From assembly GCA_002383165.1 (NCBI GenBank), contig DFXK01000003.1, forward strand, positions 194,129 to 239,869: DNA of 45,741 nucleotides, read 5' to 3'. The DNA comes from Flavobacteriales bacterium UBA4110. Its GTDB lineage: Bacteria > Bacteroidota > Bacteroidia > Flavobacteriales > Weeksellaceae. The number at the start of each line of letters is the position of its first letter. Position 1 is the first letter of the stretch. This document shows positions 21,704-30,252 of this stretch, piece after piece. The translations under genes and the position numbers were made by a program. The notes under the pieces were generated by a model. It saw nothing but the letters and a program-made list of their open reading frames with translations, ran no database searches and was not told the origin of the DNA.

Positions 21704-23875
21704 ATGGGCTTAACAGAATTTTATAAATTAAGAAATGATTTTATTTTAATAGGACTTACAGGACGTATGAGAGGAGGTGCTAATGATATAGCACAACTTT
21801 TAGAGAAACAAGATAATCCATTTATTGATGGTGAGATAGATGCTGAAATTAATTCAATTCATGAAAAAAATATAAATGAAGGACTTAAATATAGAAATTT
21901 AAAAAATTTCATTGATTATTCGGGAAATTGGAATCCCTTTCACATTATTAAGTATAGGAATGTGGTTTTGCTTCATTTGTTATTTAGTTGTAAGGATAAA
22001 GATGCAGAAATTTTCTCTGAAAATATTATTTCTTTTTTACTAAAAATAGGAGCCCAAGATGAAAAATTAAAAAGAAAAAGAAAAAGATTTGGTTCAACTA
22101 AAGAAAGTAAAATCTATTTAGAAGAACAATTAAAACCATTTTTGAAAAACTTAGATTCTAAAAATTGTTTAGAATCTTTTGAGTTTAGTTGTTCAACACT
22201 AAACGAATGTTTAGATGTTCCAAAAGAAGATACTGAAAAAATTTATAACTTTTTCTTTGGGGATAATTTTATTAAGTTTTCTGATACATTTTTTAATATT
22301 TTAGATAGTTATAGTCATATTTTAAGAATTAGACTATTACATATTTTATCATTTTATCTTAGGGTTTATGGCAAACTTGATGCAGATGAAATTTTAGATG
22401 CAGAAATTAGGAAATTAGAATTTGATAAAGATTTAAGTAATATTTATACCGTCGCAAAAACAATAAAATATTTATTAAAATCTTGTAAAAATAATGATGA
22501 AAATCAAAAATGTAATGTTGTAATTGACTCACTTAAAAATTCATTCGAAATAAATTATTTCCGAGAAAGATTTGCTGGTTTTTATTTAGTATCTGTAAAT
22601 AAAGATGAAGAACTTCGTAAAAAAGATTTAGAAAAAAAGATTATAGATATTGGGCTTGAAGAAAGGTTAATAGAGGAAAGAGATGCTTGCCTTGAATTGG
22701 ATAAGATAGAATACGAAATTAATGATTTTAAAAAAGGTGGTTTTGCTTCTCCAGATATAGAAAATTGTATTCAGAAAAGCGACTATCATATATTTATTGA
22801 TAAAGAAACAAAATTTAATGCCGAGTTACAAGAATCTGTAAAAGGTTTTAAAATAAAAATTAATCTTTCTTCAAAAAAGCCTAAGATTAATACTAGTGAA
22901 GATGAAAACGAAAAAAATGTTTTTAAGTATAAATCTAAATACCTTCAATTATTAAAATTAATTTGTTTAATAAAACAACCTGGGATTGTTACACCTTCTG
23001 CTCTGGAAAGAACGATGCAAGTTGCATATAATGCAAAGTTAAATTCTGGCTGTATATCTAGACAAGTTGGAGCTGTTGTAACAGATGAATTCTATTCTGT
23101 AAAAGGGATTGGTTGGAATGAAGTTCCTGAAGGACAAACTCCCTGTGGATTACGCGAAATAAAAGACTATGAAAGTGGTGTTATTGGGACAAGTAATATT
23201 TATACAGCATTTGAAAAAAAGGGAAGATATAAAGACGGCAGTTTTATTGAAAAAATGAAATTATCGATTAACAATGTTCCTTCAACATATGATAATCAAG
23301 AAAATGGAAGAAACTGTCCATATTGTTTTAAAAGTTTTCATAATGCATTTGAGGGAAAGGATAATCAAGTTCACACAAGGTCATTGCACGCAGAAGAAAA
23401 TGCAATGTTACAGATTACAAAATATGGAGGTCAACCACTTAAAGGTGGAAATCTGTTTACTACAGCAAGTCCATGTGAATTATGTTCTAAAAAGGCTTAT
23501 CAATTAGGCATAAGAAATATTTTTTATATTGATCCTTATCCAGGTATTTCTCGGCAACAAATTTTAGAAGGCGGAAACTTAAAAAAAAATAATCCAAATT
23601 TATTTATGTTTCAAGGTGCGATTGGACGAGGCTATAATAAATTATATGAACCAATGATGTCAATTAAAGATGAAACAATTCTGCGTACTGGTATAAAACC
23701 AATTGAATCAGATTATTCTAAATTAAAAATAATTAAATCGTTAATTTCAGATAAACTTAAAGATGACGAACAAACAATAGAATCCCTAGATAATTTAATA
23801 AAAGGAGATAAAGGTCTTGATATTTTAACAGAAATAATAAAAGTTGGCGTAAAAAATAAAAAGAGAGAAAAATAA
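21704..23875 (+). CDS. AvcD-like antiviral deaminase: P-loop domain plus dCMP/dCTP deaminase
   Basis: A 723-residue two-domain protein. The N-terminus has a nucleoside-kinase-like P-loop, LIGLTGRMRGGANDIA (about 15-30), a degenerate Walker A followed by a long helical region. From about residue 425 a deoxycytidylate-deaminase domain begins (ERTMQVAYNAKLNSGCISRQ, VGAVVTDE). The zinc site is complete: His562-Ala-Glu564 and Cys591-x-x-Cys594 (PCELC). Between them sits an extra CPYC pair (Cys538, Cys541), possibly a second metal knuckle. This domain order matches AvcD-type antiphage deaminases, which deplete dCTP/dCMP during infection and in known systems are held off by a small RNA encoded just upstream. 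The assignment to that defence family is by architecture and neighbourhood; activity is inferred. The coding sequence is very AT-rich, suggesting transfer. Confidence 0.83.
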   Translation: MGLTEFYKLRNDFILIGLTGRMRGGANDIAQLLEKQDNPFIDGEIDAEINSIHEKNINEGLKYRNLKNFIDYSGNWNPFHIIKYRNVVLLHLLFSCKDKDAEIFSENIISFLLKIGAQDEKLKRKRKRFGSTKESKIYLEEQLKPFLKNLDSKNCLESFEFSCSTLNECLDVPKEDTEKIYNFFFGDNFIKFSDTFFNILDSYSHILRIRLLHILSFYLRVYGKLDADEILDAEIRKLEFDKDLSNIYTVAKTIKYLLKSCKNNDENQKCNVVIDSLKNSFEINYFRERFAGFYLVSVNKDEELRKKDLEKKIIDIGLEERLIEERDACLELDKIEYEINDFKKGGFASPDIENCIQKSDYHIFIDKETKFNAELQESVKGFKIKINLSSKKPKINTSEDENEKNVFKYKSKYLQLLKLICLIKQPGIVTPSALERTMQVAYNAKLNSGCISRQVGAVVTDEFYSVKGIGWNEVPEGQTPCGLREIKDYESGVIGTSNIYTAFEKKGRYKDGSFIEKMKLSINNVPSTYDNQENGRNCPYCFKSFHNAFEGKDNQVHTRSLHAEENAMLQITKYGGQPLKGGNLFTTASPCELCSKKAYQLGIRNIFYIDPYPGISRQQILEGGNLKKNNPNLFMFQGAIGRGYNKLYEPMMSIKDETILRTGIKPIESDYSKLKIIKSLISDKLKDDEQTIESLDNLIKGDKGLDILTEIIKVGVKNKKREK

Positions 23876-23902
23876 ATTAATAATAATTATAAAATTATAA
23901 CC

Positions 23903-24205
23903 ATGAATAATTTAAAGGTAACAACAGGAAATCCACAGTCCCTTAAAGATGATATTAATGACAAGATTATTAATAATGTGATTCGCACATGGGAAATAGA
24001 TAATACTGGAAACTATCTTTCACACAAAGGTGACCAATACAGAAACCACTTTTATTTTAAATATAAAATTAATAATACAAAAGGTATATTAGAATTTGTA
24101 TTTTATTCTAGTGGAACAAGTGATTTTGCAGATTCTAGAGCTTTTCAGTTACTAGAGAGAATGCTGGAATCACATTTTGGGAATAGAATACAAATTATTA
24201 AATAG
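23903..24205 (+). CDS. 100-residue hypothetical protein between deaminase and mcrB
   Basis: A small soluble protein with no recognised family. Its middle is beta-rich and aromatic (YRNHFYFKYKINNTKGILEF), followed by VFYSSGTSDFADSRAFQLLE and a terminal helix ending IQIIK. It starts 27 bases after the deaminase and ends 6 bases before mcrB, so it is part of the same transcript. The tight spacing to mcrB favours a partner of McrBC, but a regulator or modulator of the deaminase is equally possible. Confidence 0.6.
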   Translation: MNNLKVTTGNPQSLKDDINDKIINNVIRTWEIDNTGNYLSHKGDQYRNHFYFKYKINNTKGILEFVFYSSGTSDFADSRAFQLLERMLESHFGNRIQIIK

Positions 24206-24211
24206 AATACT

Positions 24212-26338
24212 ATGAAATTTCAAGAGATTATAGATAATATAGATGTTTGGTACAATTGGATAGATCAATATAAAAAATTTGTTCCTAAATTTATTGAGGA
24301 AGCAAAAACAAAAGCCAATTATTCTGATTGGGATAAAAGCATTTTCAATGAATTTTTTGAAAAAAATAGAGATCAATGTGTTTCCTCTTTACAGCAAGGT
24401 TATTATACACATAATGAAAAGCAATTAATAAAAGAGAATTGGCTAGAGATTGCACCATACTTAAAAAAAATCGCAGAAAATCAAAATACTTTAGATTTAG
24501 AAACTTATAAATTTATAAAAAATTGGTTCAGAAAGCATACCACACAAAACAGAAAAGCATCTGCTAATAGAATTATTGCGAGTTTACAACCCAATTTGCT
24601 TTGCACAATTGTAAATGAAGATAGATTGGTAGTATTAATGAGAAATATCAACAATATATCATCTGTTCCAGTTTTTAAAATTAGCAATAATTGGTTTATT
24701 AACAGCAACGCTATATTGCAATATTTTAAAGACAATATTCCACATAAAGATATTATGGATTTAATAACTTATCCATGGCAAACCTATGATTATTTTATTA
24801 ATAAGAAAACTATACTAACCAATAATGATATGAGTGAGGAAAACAATTATAAAGAAATAATAAATCTTCTTGAATACAAAAAACAAATCATCTTACAAGG
24901 ACCTCCAGGAACAGGTAAAACAAGACTAGCTAAAGAAATAGCAAAGGAAATGATTCCTGTAACTTCTGAATTTATAAAAAACAAAATTACTGTAGGCAAA
25001 ATAATTCCAACAGCTAAAGGACAGGTTTCATATAAAGTTTTATCAGTTACCGAAGAAAAAATTGTTCTGGAAAGAGAAAAAGGAACAATCAATGATACTA
25101 CTATTTCAAGAATTATTGCAGCTTTTGAAGAACAAAAATGGAATAATGAAATAAAGAATAACGATGATAGAATGGCTGTTGCTCTAGCAAAGTATTTGTT
25201 TGATGATTTTTTTGCAGACAACGAGCAGTTTAAACTCATACAATTCCACCCAAGTTATACCTACGAAGATTTTGTAAGGGGTATTGTAGCAGAATCAAAA
25301 GGAGATAAAATTGAATATAAAAACGTAAATAAGACTTTAGGTGAGTTTGCAGAACTGGCTTTGAAAAACTATAATGATTCTAAAAAAAATGTAAACGAAT
25401 TGTCTACTGAGAAATGGATAGATGATGAGTTTACTCAATTTGTTGATGAAATTTCACAAACATTAGAAAAAGAAAAAATAGTATTATCAGACAATGTTGA
25501 TCTAGTAGACTTGATGGATGATGCATTTTTATATATTGGTGAAAACTGGAAAGGTTATGAGCATAGAATGAGTTTTAAAGATATTAAAAGAGCATATCTT
25601 GACAACAACATAACTAGACAAGATATTGTAAAAAATATAAACCTATCTGGTTCCGCAAGGCAACATGCAACATATTATATAGTTGTTTTAAAGAAGTTTA
25701 GAGAGTTTTTGAGCGAAAAAAAGGCACCAACAAATCAAACAAAAATTAATGAACAGAAATATATTTTAGTTATCGACGAAATCAACAGAGCAAATCTTTC
25801 TTCAGTTTTGGGTGAATTGATTTATGCTTTAGAATACAGAGGAGAAGAAGTAGAATCTATGTACGAAGTAGATGGTTCACAAAAATTAATTCTTCCACCA
25901 AATCTTTATATCATCGGCACGATGAACACCGCAGACCGAAGTGTAGGTCATATTGATTATGCCATTAGAAGAAGGTTTGCATTTGTAGATGTTTTGCCGG
26001 AAAAACTGGAAGATACTAAAGATATATTTTTTAATACTCCAGGCTTCGTAGAAGTTGCAAAATTATTTATTAAAGTTGGAGAGGATGGGGTAATCAATTT
26101 TGAAAATGCGGAAGATTCAGATTTCCTTGCTAATGATTTTTCTTCAAAAGATGTTGCTTTAGGTCATAGTTATTTCATTGCAGACAGGAAAAAGATATCA
26201 GAAGAAGAAAAAGACAATTTTTTCAAAATGAAGATGAAGTATGAGGTTATTCCTATTCTTAATGAATACCTTAGAGACGGAGTTTTTAATGAATCAGCAA
26301 CCGCAAAAATCAAAGATATTGAACAACGCTTTGCCTAA
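24212..26338 (+). CDS. mcrB: McrB-type AAA+ GTPase of a modification-dependent restriction system
   Basis: A 708-residue McrB-family motor. Residues 1-215 form an unrecognised, target-sensing N-terminal domain unlike classical McrB. The AAA+ core has Walker A GPPGTGKT at about 230-237, a long insertion, Walker B VIDEINRAN near 520-528 and the McrB signature MNTADRS at 571-577, followed by the arginine region IDYAIRRRFAF. Unlike generic AAA+ ATPases, McrB hydrolyses GTP and, with McrC, cleaves DNA bearing modified bases. The different N-terminal domain probably sets which DNA is recognised. It overlaps mcrC by 50 bases. Confidence 0.9.
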   Translation: MKFQEIIDNIDVWYNWIDQYKKFVPKFIEEAKTKANYSDWDKSIFNEFFEKNRDQCVSSLQQGYYTHNEKQLIKENWLEIAPYLKKIAENQNTLDLETYKFIKNWFRKHTTQNRKASANRIIASLQPNLLCTIVNEDRLVVLMRNINNISSVPVFKISNNWFINSNAILQYFKDNIPHKDIMDLITYPWQTYDYFINKKTILTNNDMSEENNYKEIINLLEYKKQIILQGPPGTGKTRLAKEIAKEMIPVTSEFIKNKITVGKIIPTAKGQVSYKVLSVTEEKIVLEREKGTINDTTISRIIAAFEEQKWNNEIKNNDDRMAVALAKYLFDDFFADNEQFKLIQFHPSYTYEDFVRGIVAESKGDKIEYKNVNKTLGEFAELALKNYNDSKKNVNELSTEKWIDDEFTQFVDEISQTLEKEKIVLSDNVDLVDLMDDAFLYIGENWKGYEHRMSFKDIKRAYLDNNITRQDIVKNINLSGSARQHATYYIVVLKKFREFLSEKKAPTNQTKINEQKYILVIDEINRANLSSVLGELIYALEYRGEEVESMYEVDGSQKLILPPNLYIIGTMNTADRSVGHIDYAIRRRFAFVDVLPEKLEDTKDIFFNTPGFVEVAKLFIKVGEDGVINFENAEDSDFLANDFSSKDVALGHSYFIADRKKISEEEKDNFFKMKMKYEVIPILNEYLRDGVFNESATAKIKDIEQRFA

Positions 26339-27686
26339 GCTCATAAGGCTTTACGAACATTGGGAGCATATTGAAGAATTCCTTGAAATTGAAAAGAGTC
26401 TCTACTTCAGGAAAGATAACAGATGTTCTGTATTTCAGTATGAGAATATAAAAGAAAACAATATTGAGAAATGCAAGATAAAAGCCAATTACTATATTGG
26501 AGTTGGAACGATTTCAAATAACCATCATATTTTTGTTTCTCCAAAAGTAAATAATAAACTTTTGGAAAGTATTCAGGAAAATTTAGATGATGTAGATGTT
26601 GACCACACAGCAAAAGCAAAAATTGAAAGTAAAGAAGAAGTAAATTCATTACCGGAAGTAGATGTGGTAAAAATGCTTTCAGAAATAATAAAGCTTCCTG
26701 ATGCAACCAAAGAAATATCTGACCTTCTGGATATAGATTGGGATGCTCCCGAAATAGAAGTAGAGCATTTGGACAATGATTATTTATCACCTTTTTTGGT
26801 CGTACAGTTCATACATTTAATGAAAACAATCGTCAAGAAAGGACTGAAGAAATCGTATTATACCGTAGAAGAAAATTTAAACAGCAGGATAAAAGGTAAA
26901 ATTTTAGTTCCTAAAACAATTAAATTAAACCATCTTAGAAATAAAGTTACAAATACTTTTTGCAAATATCAGGAGTTAGGTTTTAATAGTATTGAAAACC
27001 GGTTTTTAAAAAAGGTACTGGAATTTGTAAACAATTACTTATCAACAAATAAAGAACTGTTATCATCCGTTAACTCAGAAATCCGAAACAGTATAAACTA
27101 TATCTCTTCTGCATTCGAATTGATTAGTCCGCTGGAAAATATCAAAGAAATAAAAAGTGTAAAGCATAATAAATTCTATAAAGAATACAAAGATGCAATC
27201 CATTTGGGGGAACTCATTTTAAAAAACTTTTCCTATTCAATCACAAAATCTAATATAGCCAGAAAAAAAACACCGCCTTATTGGATTGATATGAGCCGTT
27301 TGTTTGAGTTATATGCGTATAAAAGATTGTTGGAAAATGAAGCTTACAGAAAGATTAAATACCATTGGAAAACATTTGGAAACGAAGTGGATTTTCTAGG
27401 TTTTTATAATAATCCTGAAAAAGGTAATGAAATACCAATTATTATAGATGCTAAATATAAGTTACATTATGAAAACAGCAAAGAACATCAGGATATGAGA
27501 CAGGTTGCGGGTTATGCGCGCTTGAAGAAAGTTTATCATCACTTTTCGAATAAAGTTAAAAATTCAGATATAATAGATTGTTTAATTATCTATCCAACTC
27601 TGAATAACGAAACTGAATTACAAATTTCTGAAATAAAAGCATATCAGAATATCTATAAAATGGGAATTTGCTTGCCGATTAAATGA
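26289..27686 (+). CDS. mcrC: McrC-family nuclease subunit
   Basis: A 465-residue partner of McrB. The N-terminal part is the McrC beta domain that stimulates GTP hydrolysis. The C-terminal PD-(D/E)xK nuclease is complete: SRLFELYAYKRLLE, then Glu366/Asp368 in NEVDFLGF and Asp387-Ala-Lys389 in IIIDAKYK. ATG 26289 (MNQQPQKSK) was chosen; in-frame ATGs at 26241 and 26262 would deepen the overlap with mcrB and add an unlike hydrophobic stretch. The overlap shows coupling. It is the last gene of the defence train; no terminator is obvious before the response regulator gene 45 bases later. Confidence 0.88.
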   Translation: MNQQPQKSKILNNALPKLIRLYEHWEHIEEFLEIEKSLYFRKDNRCSVFQYENIKENNIEKCKIKANYYIGVGTISNNHHIFVSPKVNNKLLESIQENLDDVDVDHTAKAKIESKEEVNSLPEVDVVKMLSEIIKLPDATKEISDLLDIDWDAPEIEVEHLDNDYLSPFLVVQFIHLMKTIVKKGLKKSYYTVEENLNSRIKGKILVPKTIKLNHLRNKVTNTFCKYQELGFNSIENRFLKKVLEFVNNYLSTNKELLSSVNSEIRNSINYISSAFELISPLENIKEIKSVKHNKFYKEYKDAIHLGELILKNFSYSITKSNIARKKTPPYWIDMSRLFELYAYKRLLENEAYRKIKYHWKTFGNEVDFLGFYNNPEKGNEIPIIIDAKYKLHYENSKEHQDMRQVAGYARLKKVYHHFSNKVKNSDIIDCLIIYPTLNNETELQISEIKAYQNIYKMGICLPIK

Positions 27687-27730
27687 AGCAAAATTTAAAG
27701 TAAACACGATAAGTATATTCTATTCTTAAT

Positions 27731-28492
27731 ATGCACCACACCTACCGCATCGCCATCCTTGAAGACAACAGTAAGCAGCTGGAGAAGCTGGAACTGTATC
27801 TGGAGCAGATTCCAAATGCAGAGCTAGTGCTGAAGAGCAGGAGTTCCGATCATTTTTTTCAGGAGTTTGACAATGCCCACCCCGATATTCTGATAGCCGA
27901 TCTGGATCTGGGCAATGACAGTATGACCGGAATGGAAGTGGCGCAGGAAATCAGGATTCCTGTGTTTTTTGCAAGTGTCGACACCCGCGAGTATGTTGAA
28001 AATATAGAGCACCTGAAACGGGATGCGGAGATCTGTGTGGATCATATTACCAAACCGTTCAGCGAAGTGCAGTTTGTAAAAAGCTTCAGACGCTTTTTGC
28101 AGGAGGTATCATACTTTGCGCCACCTGCATATATTTACCTGGACTTCAATAAAACCAAAAAGAACAGAATCCTGATAGATGATATCGTATATCTGTGTGC
28201 CGATAAGATGGCAGGCTCAGAATCCAATAATAAACAGATACACTTCATCAATCGCAAAGCGGAAAACCTGATCGATTTTTCTTTCTCCAGGATGGAGGAA
28301 AAAGGACTTTTAAAAACAAAGTTTTTGACCATTCACAAATCCTTCCGGGTGAACAAGAAATACATCCGTTGCTACCACAAAAAATCTGAGACCATAGAAA
28401 TATCAGTATTTGATGACCTTATGAAGATCAGGACTCTGCATCTGCCTGTATCTGAAAACTACCAGAGTAGCATAAAAAAAGAGCTGGAATAG
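27731..28492 (+). CDS. LytTR-family response regulator
   Basis: A 253-residue two-component transcription factor. The receiver domain occupies about 1-122, with the acidic pair Glu11/Asp12, phospho-acceptor Asp57 in DILIADLDLG and Lys in the ITKPF motif near 109. A LytTR DNA-binding domain follows (about 140-245, with FLTIHKSFRVNKKYIRCYHK). LytTR regulators usually control surface, competence or virulence genes. No histidine kinase is encoded nearby, so it is an orphan in this window. Its base composition returns to that of the host genes, which puts the right edge of the island at about 27690. Confidence 0.9.
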   Translation: MHHTYRIAILEDNSKQLEKLELYLEQIPNAELVLKSRSSDHFFQEFDNAHPDILIADLDLGNDSMTGMEVAQEIRIPVFFASVDTREYVENIEHLKRDAEICVDHITKPFSEVQFVKSFRRFLQEVSYFAPPAYIYLDFNKTKKNRILIDDIVYLCADKMAGSESNNKQIHFINRKAENLIDFSFSRMEEKGLLKTKFLTIHKSFRVNKKYIRCYHKKSETIEISVFDDLMKIRTLHLPVSENYQSSIKKELE

Positions 28493-28526
28493 CCGCTCTC
28501 ATTCTCCAGAAAAAAGCTTTTGTTCC

Positions 28527-28564
28527 TACGCTTCCGATGTTGTTTCCGGAAGCGTATTTTTTTT
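28527..28564 (+). terminator. intrinsic terminator of LytTR regulator
   Basis: TACGCTTCCG pairs perfectly with CGGAAGCGTA around a 10-base loop and runs into nine T. Confidence 0.92.
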
Positions 28565-28672
28565 GATTTTCGGATGATGTTTTGATAAGTCTATAGTGTC
28601 GACAAATTTTAAATGCGGAATCCGAAAAGCAATTAGAGTAGGAATTTAAAAACAAACAATTTAAACATTATT

Positions 28673-28807
28673 ATGAGTCAATCTAAACCAACACCAAAAC
28701 CAGCTTCAACAATAAAAGCAGGGTCTTCTAAACAGCCGGCACCAAATCCAAACTGGCCAAGTAAGACAGGAGAACCTTCAGGAAAAAGAAGAGGGAACAA
28801 TTTGTAA
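28673..28807 (+). CDS. tiny disordered protein, 44 residues
   Basis: A 44-residue Pro/Ser/Lys-rich protein (MSQSKPTPKPASTIKAGSSK, later NPNWPSKTGEPSGKRRGNNL). It has no hydrophobic core, so it is probably intrinsically disordered. It and the next tiny gene share an A-rich leader of the form ATTTAAACA-AA-ATTATG, suggesting a common layout or old duplication of the leader. Both lie between clear terminators, which supports real transcription. Function unknown; size and basic charge would suit a stress-related or nucleic-acid-associated peptide. Confidence 0.55.
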   Translation: MSQSKPTPKPASTIKAGSSKQPAPNPNWPSKTGEPSGKRRGNNL

Positions 28808-28842
28808 AACAATTAATTAATAACAATTTAAACAAAAATATT

Positions 28843-28980
28843 ATGTCAAAGACAATCAAACCACAGGATAACGCTGCTAATATCAAGAATGCTAACAAAG
28901 GTACTAGTGGTACTAATAAGCAATACGACAAAAACCAAGGCAACAGAGGAGAACAGCTGAACCCTAATCGTAAAAAATAA
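28843..28980 (+). CDS. tiny hydrophilic protein, 45 residues
   Basis: A 45-residue Asn/Lys/Gly-rich protein (NIKNANKGTSGTNKQYDKNQ, then GNRGEQLNPNRKK). The GTSGTNK-YDK-QGNRG-QLNPN pattern recalls small conserved flavobacterial hypotheticals, but no function is known to me. It follows the other tiny gene by 35 bases with a near-identical leader, and a strong terminator comes 6 bases after its stop, so the two form a bicistronic unit. Confidence 0.6.
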   Translation: MSKTIKPQDNAANIKNANKGTSGTNKQYDKNQGNRGEQLNPNRKK

Positions 28981-28985
28981 TTAAA

Positions 28986-29011
28986 AGCCTGAGAATAATC
29001 TCAGGTTTTTT
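28986..29011 (+). terminator. intrinsic terminator of the tiny-protein pair
   Basis: CCTGAGA pairs perfectly with TCTCAGG around ATAA, followed by six T. Confidence 0.9.
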
Positions 29012-29045
29012 GATTTTGTAGATCTAAAATAATCGTTGAAGTTTG

Positions 29046-29399
29046 TCAATTCAAAAACTCAGTCGGCTGGATGCGCACCGCATATTCGATGCCTAGGAAA
29101 AGTGGATTACCGTGCTTCTCCGACCAAAAACCGTCTAATATATGGGCATTAAGACTGCGGTAAACGGCAACGCCTATGTAAACTTTGCCTTCATCATCCT
29201 CATATCGGAAGTTAATCACCAAAATATCATTTTTAAAAAAGCCTGAACCAGACTGGGTATGATCACCAATCGTCCAATTTGCCACTATACGCTGGTTAGC
29301 ATCCAGACTAAGGCTCAGGACACCATAATAAACAGAACCATTCTCGTCTTGATTGCTACCCTCGATGCTGTAGTGTCCTACAAGTTCCTCTATAGTCAT
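29046..29399 (-). CDS. hypothetical beta-rich protein
   Basis: A 117-residue soluble protein starting MTIEELVGHYSIEGSNQDE. It consists mostly of short predicted strands (SVYYGVLSLSLDANQRIVAN, GSGFFKNDILVINFRY, GKVYIGVAVYRS), like a small eight- to ten-stranded barrel or lipocalin-like sensor fold; the family is not recognised. ATG at 29399 was chosen because an exact promoter box lies 24 bases upstream at 29424-29431; the longer frame with a TTG start would begin inside that promoter. It is divergent from the DJ-1/PfpI gene. Confidence 0.65.
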   Translation of the reverse strand: MTIEELVGHYSIEGSNQDENGSVYYGVLSLSLDANQRIVANWTIGDHTQSGSGFFKNDILVINFRYEDDEGKVYIGVAVYRSLNAHILDGFWSEKHGNPLFLGIEYAVRIQPTEFLN

Positions 29400-29423
29400 A
29401 GCTGTTGAATTATAAGATTGATT

Positions 29424-29454
29424 CAAAGATAGCCAACCGTTTTTAATCGACAAA
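29424..29454 (-). promoter_or_regulatory. promoter of hypothetical beta-rich gene
   Basis: On the minus strand TTTG (29451-29454) and TATCTTTG (29424-29431) are 19 bases apart, a full Bacteroidota promoter. It decides the start codon of the gene at 29046-29399. Confidence 0.7.
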
Positions 29455-29568
29455 GCTGTAAAATAATGTCAATCGGAAACTTTTAACAAATTTTAAAACT
29501 TTCTACAGTAGTGTGCGGCATCATTTTTTCTTATTGACATACATATTAACACTAAAAAATAAAATATT

Positions 29569-30117
29569 ATGTCAAAGAAAGTAGCCATACTGGCAACCGA
29601 CGGATTCGAAGAAAGTGAATTGAGTTCTCCAAAAGAACATCTGGAGAAGCAGGGCTGGACTGCACATATTGTAAGTCCAAAGGCAGGAACCATCAAGGCA
29701 TGGGCAGAAACGGACTGGGGTAAAGATTATGATGTGGACAAAACCTTGGATGAGGTTTCTGCATCAGATTATGATGCGCTAGTATTGCCGGGTGGTGTTA
29801 TCAATCCGGATCAGTTAAGGACTAACGAGAAAGCTTTATCTTTCGTGCAAGACTTTTTCCAGCAGCATAAACCTGTAGCCTCTATTTGCCACGGACCACA
29901 AATCCTAATTAATGCAGGTGCGGTAGAAGGCAGAAAAATGACTTCGGTAGAATCAGTTAGTATCGACCTGAAAAATGCAGGAGCGCAATGGGAAGATAGT
30001 GAAGTGGTAGTAGATAAAGGCTTGGTGACTAGTCGTACGCCTAAAGATCTACCGGCTTTCAATGCTAAAATGGTAGAAGAAATCAAAGAAGGAAAGCACC
30101 AGGAGCAAACATTGTAA
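29569..30117 (+). CDS. DJ-1/PfpI family protein (glyoxalase/deglycase-like)
   Basis: A 182-residue class I glutamine-amidotransferase-like protein of the PfpI/YhbO type. The nucleophile elbow carries the catalytic Cys in VASICHGPQIL, preceded by LVLPGGVINPD, and the early FEESELSSPKEHLEKQGW contains the family's acidic residue next to the active site. Members act in stress protection, as chaperone-like or deglycase/glyoxalase III enzymes; the exact activity is disputed in the family. A strong terminator follows. It is likely monocistronic. Confidence 0.9.
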   Translation: MSKKVAILATDGFEESELSSPKEHLEKQGWTAHIVSPKAGTIKAWAETDWGKDYDVDKTLDEVSASDYDALVLPGGVINPDQLRTNEKALSFVQDFFQQHKPVASICHGPQILINAGAVEGRKMTSVESVSIDLKNAGAQWEDSEVVVDKGLVTSRTPKDLPAFNAKMVEEIKEGKHQEQTL

Positions 30118-30135
30118 AATTATTAAATAATTGAG

Positions 30136-30170
30136 AAGCCTGAATATCTGACGTATTCAGGCTTTTTTTT
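30136..30170 (+). terminator. intrinsic terminator of DJ-1/PfpI gene
   Basis: AAGCCTGAATA pairs perfectly with TATTCAGGCTT around a 7-base loop, followed by eight T. Confidence 0.93.
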
Positions 30171-30252
30171 AAGTTATTAAATAAAAAAATCATCAATAAG
30201 ATTCCAATACGAATTTACTGATGATAGATTTATAAAAGATATTAGTGTATTA

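Noticed and set aside
21704..21790. Functional nucleoside kinase at the N-terminus of the deaminase protein
   Set aside because: The P-loop is degenerate (GLTGRMRGGAND) and the rest of the domain shows no kinase lid or base-binding motif, so I describe it only as P-loop-like.
26241..26288. Earlier start for mcrC
   Set aside because: Starting here adds a hydrophobic stretch inside mcrB that is unlike McrC; ATG 26289 gives a normal N-terminus.
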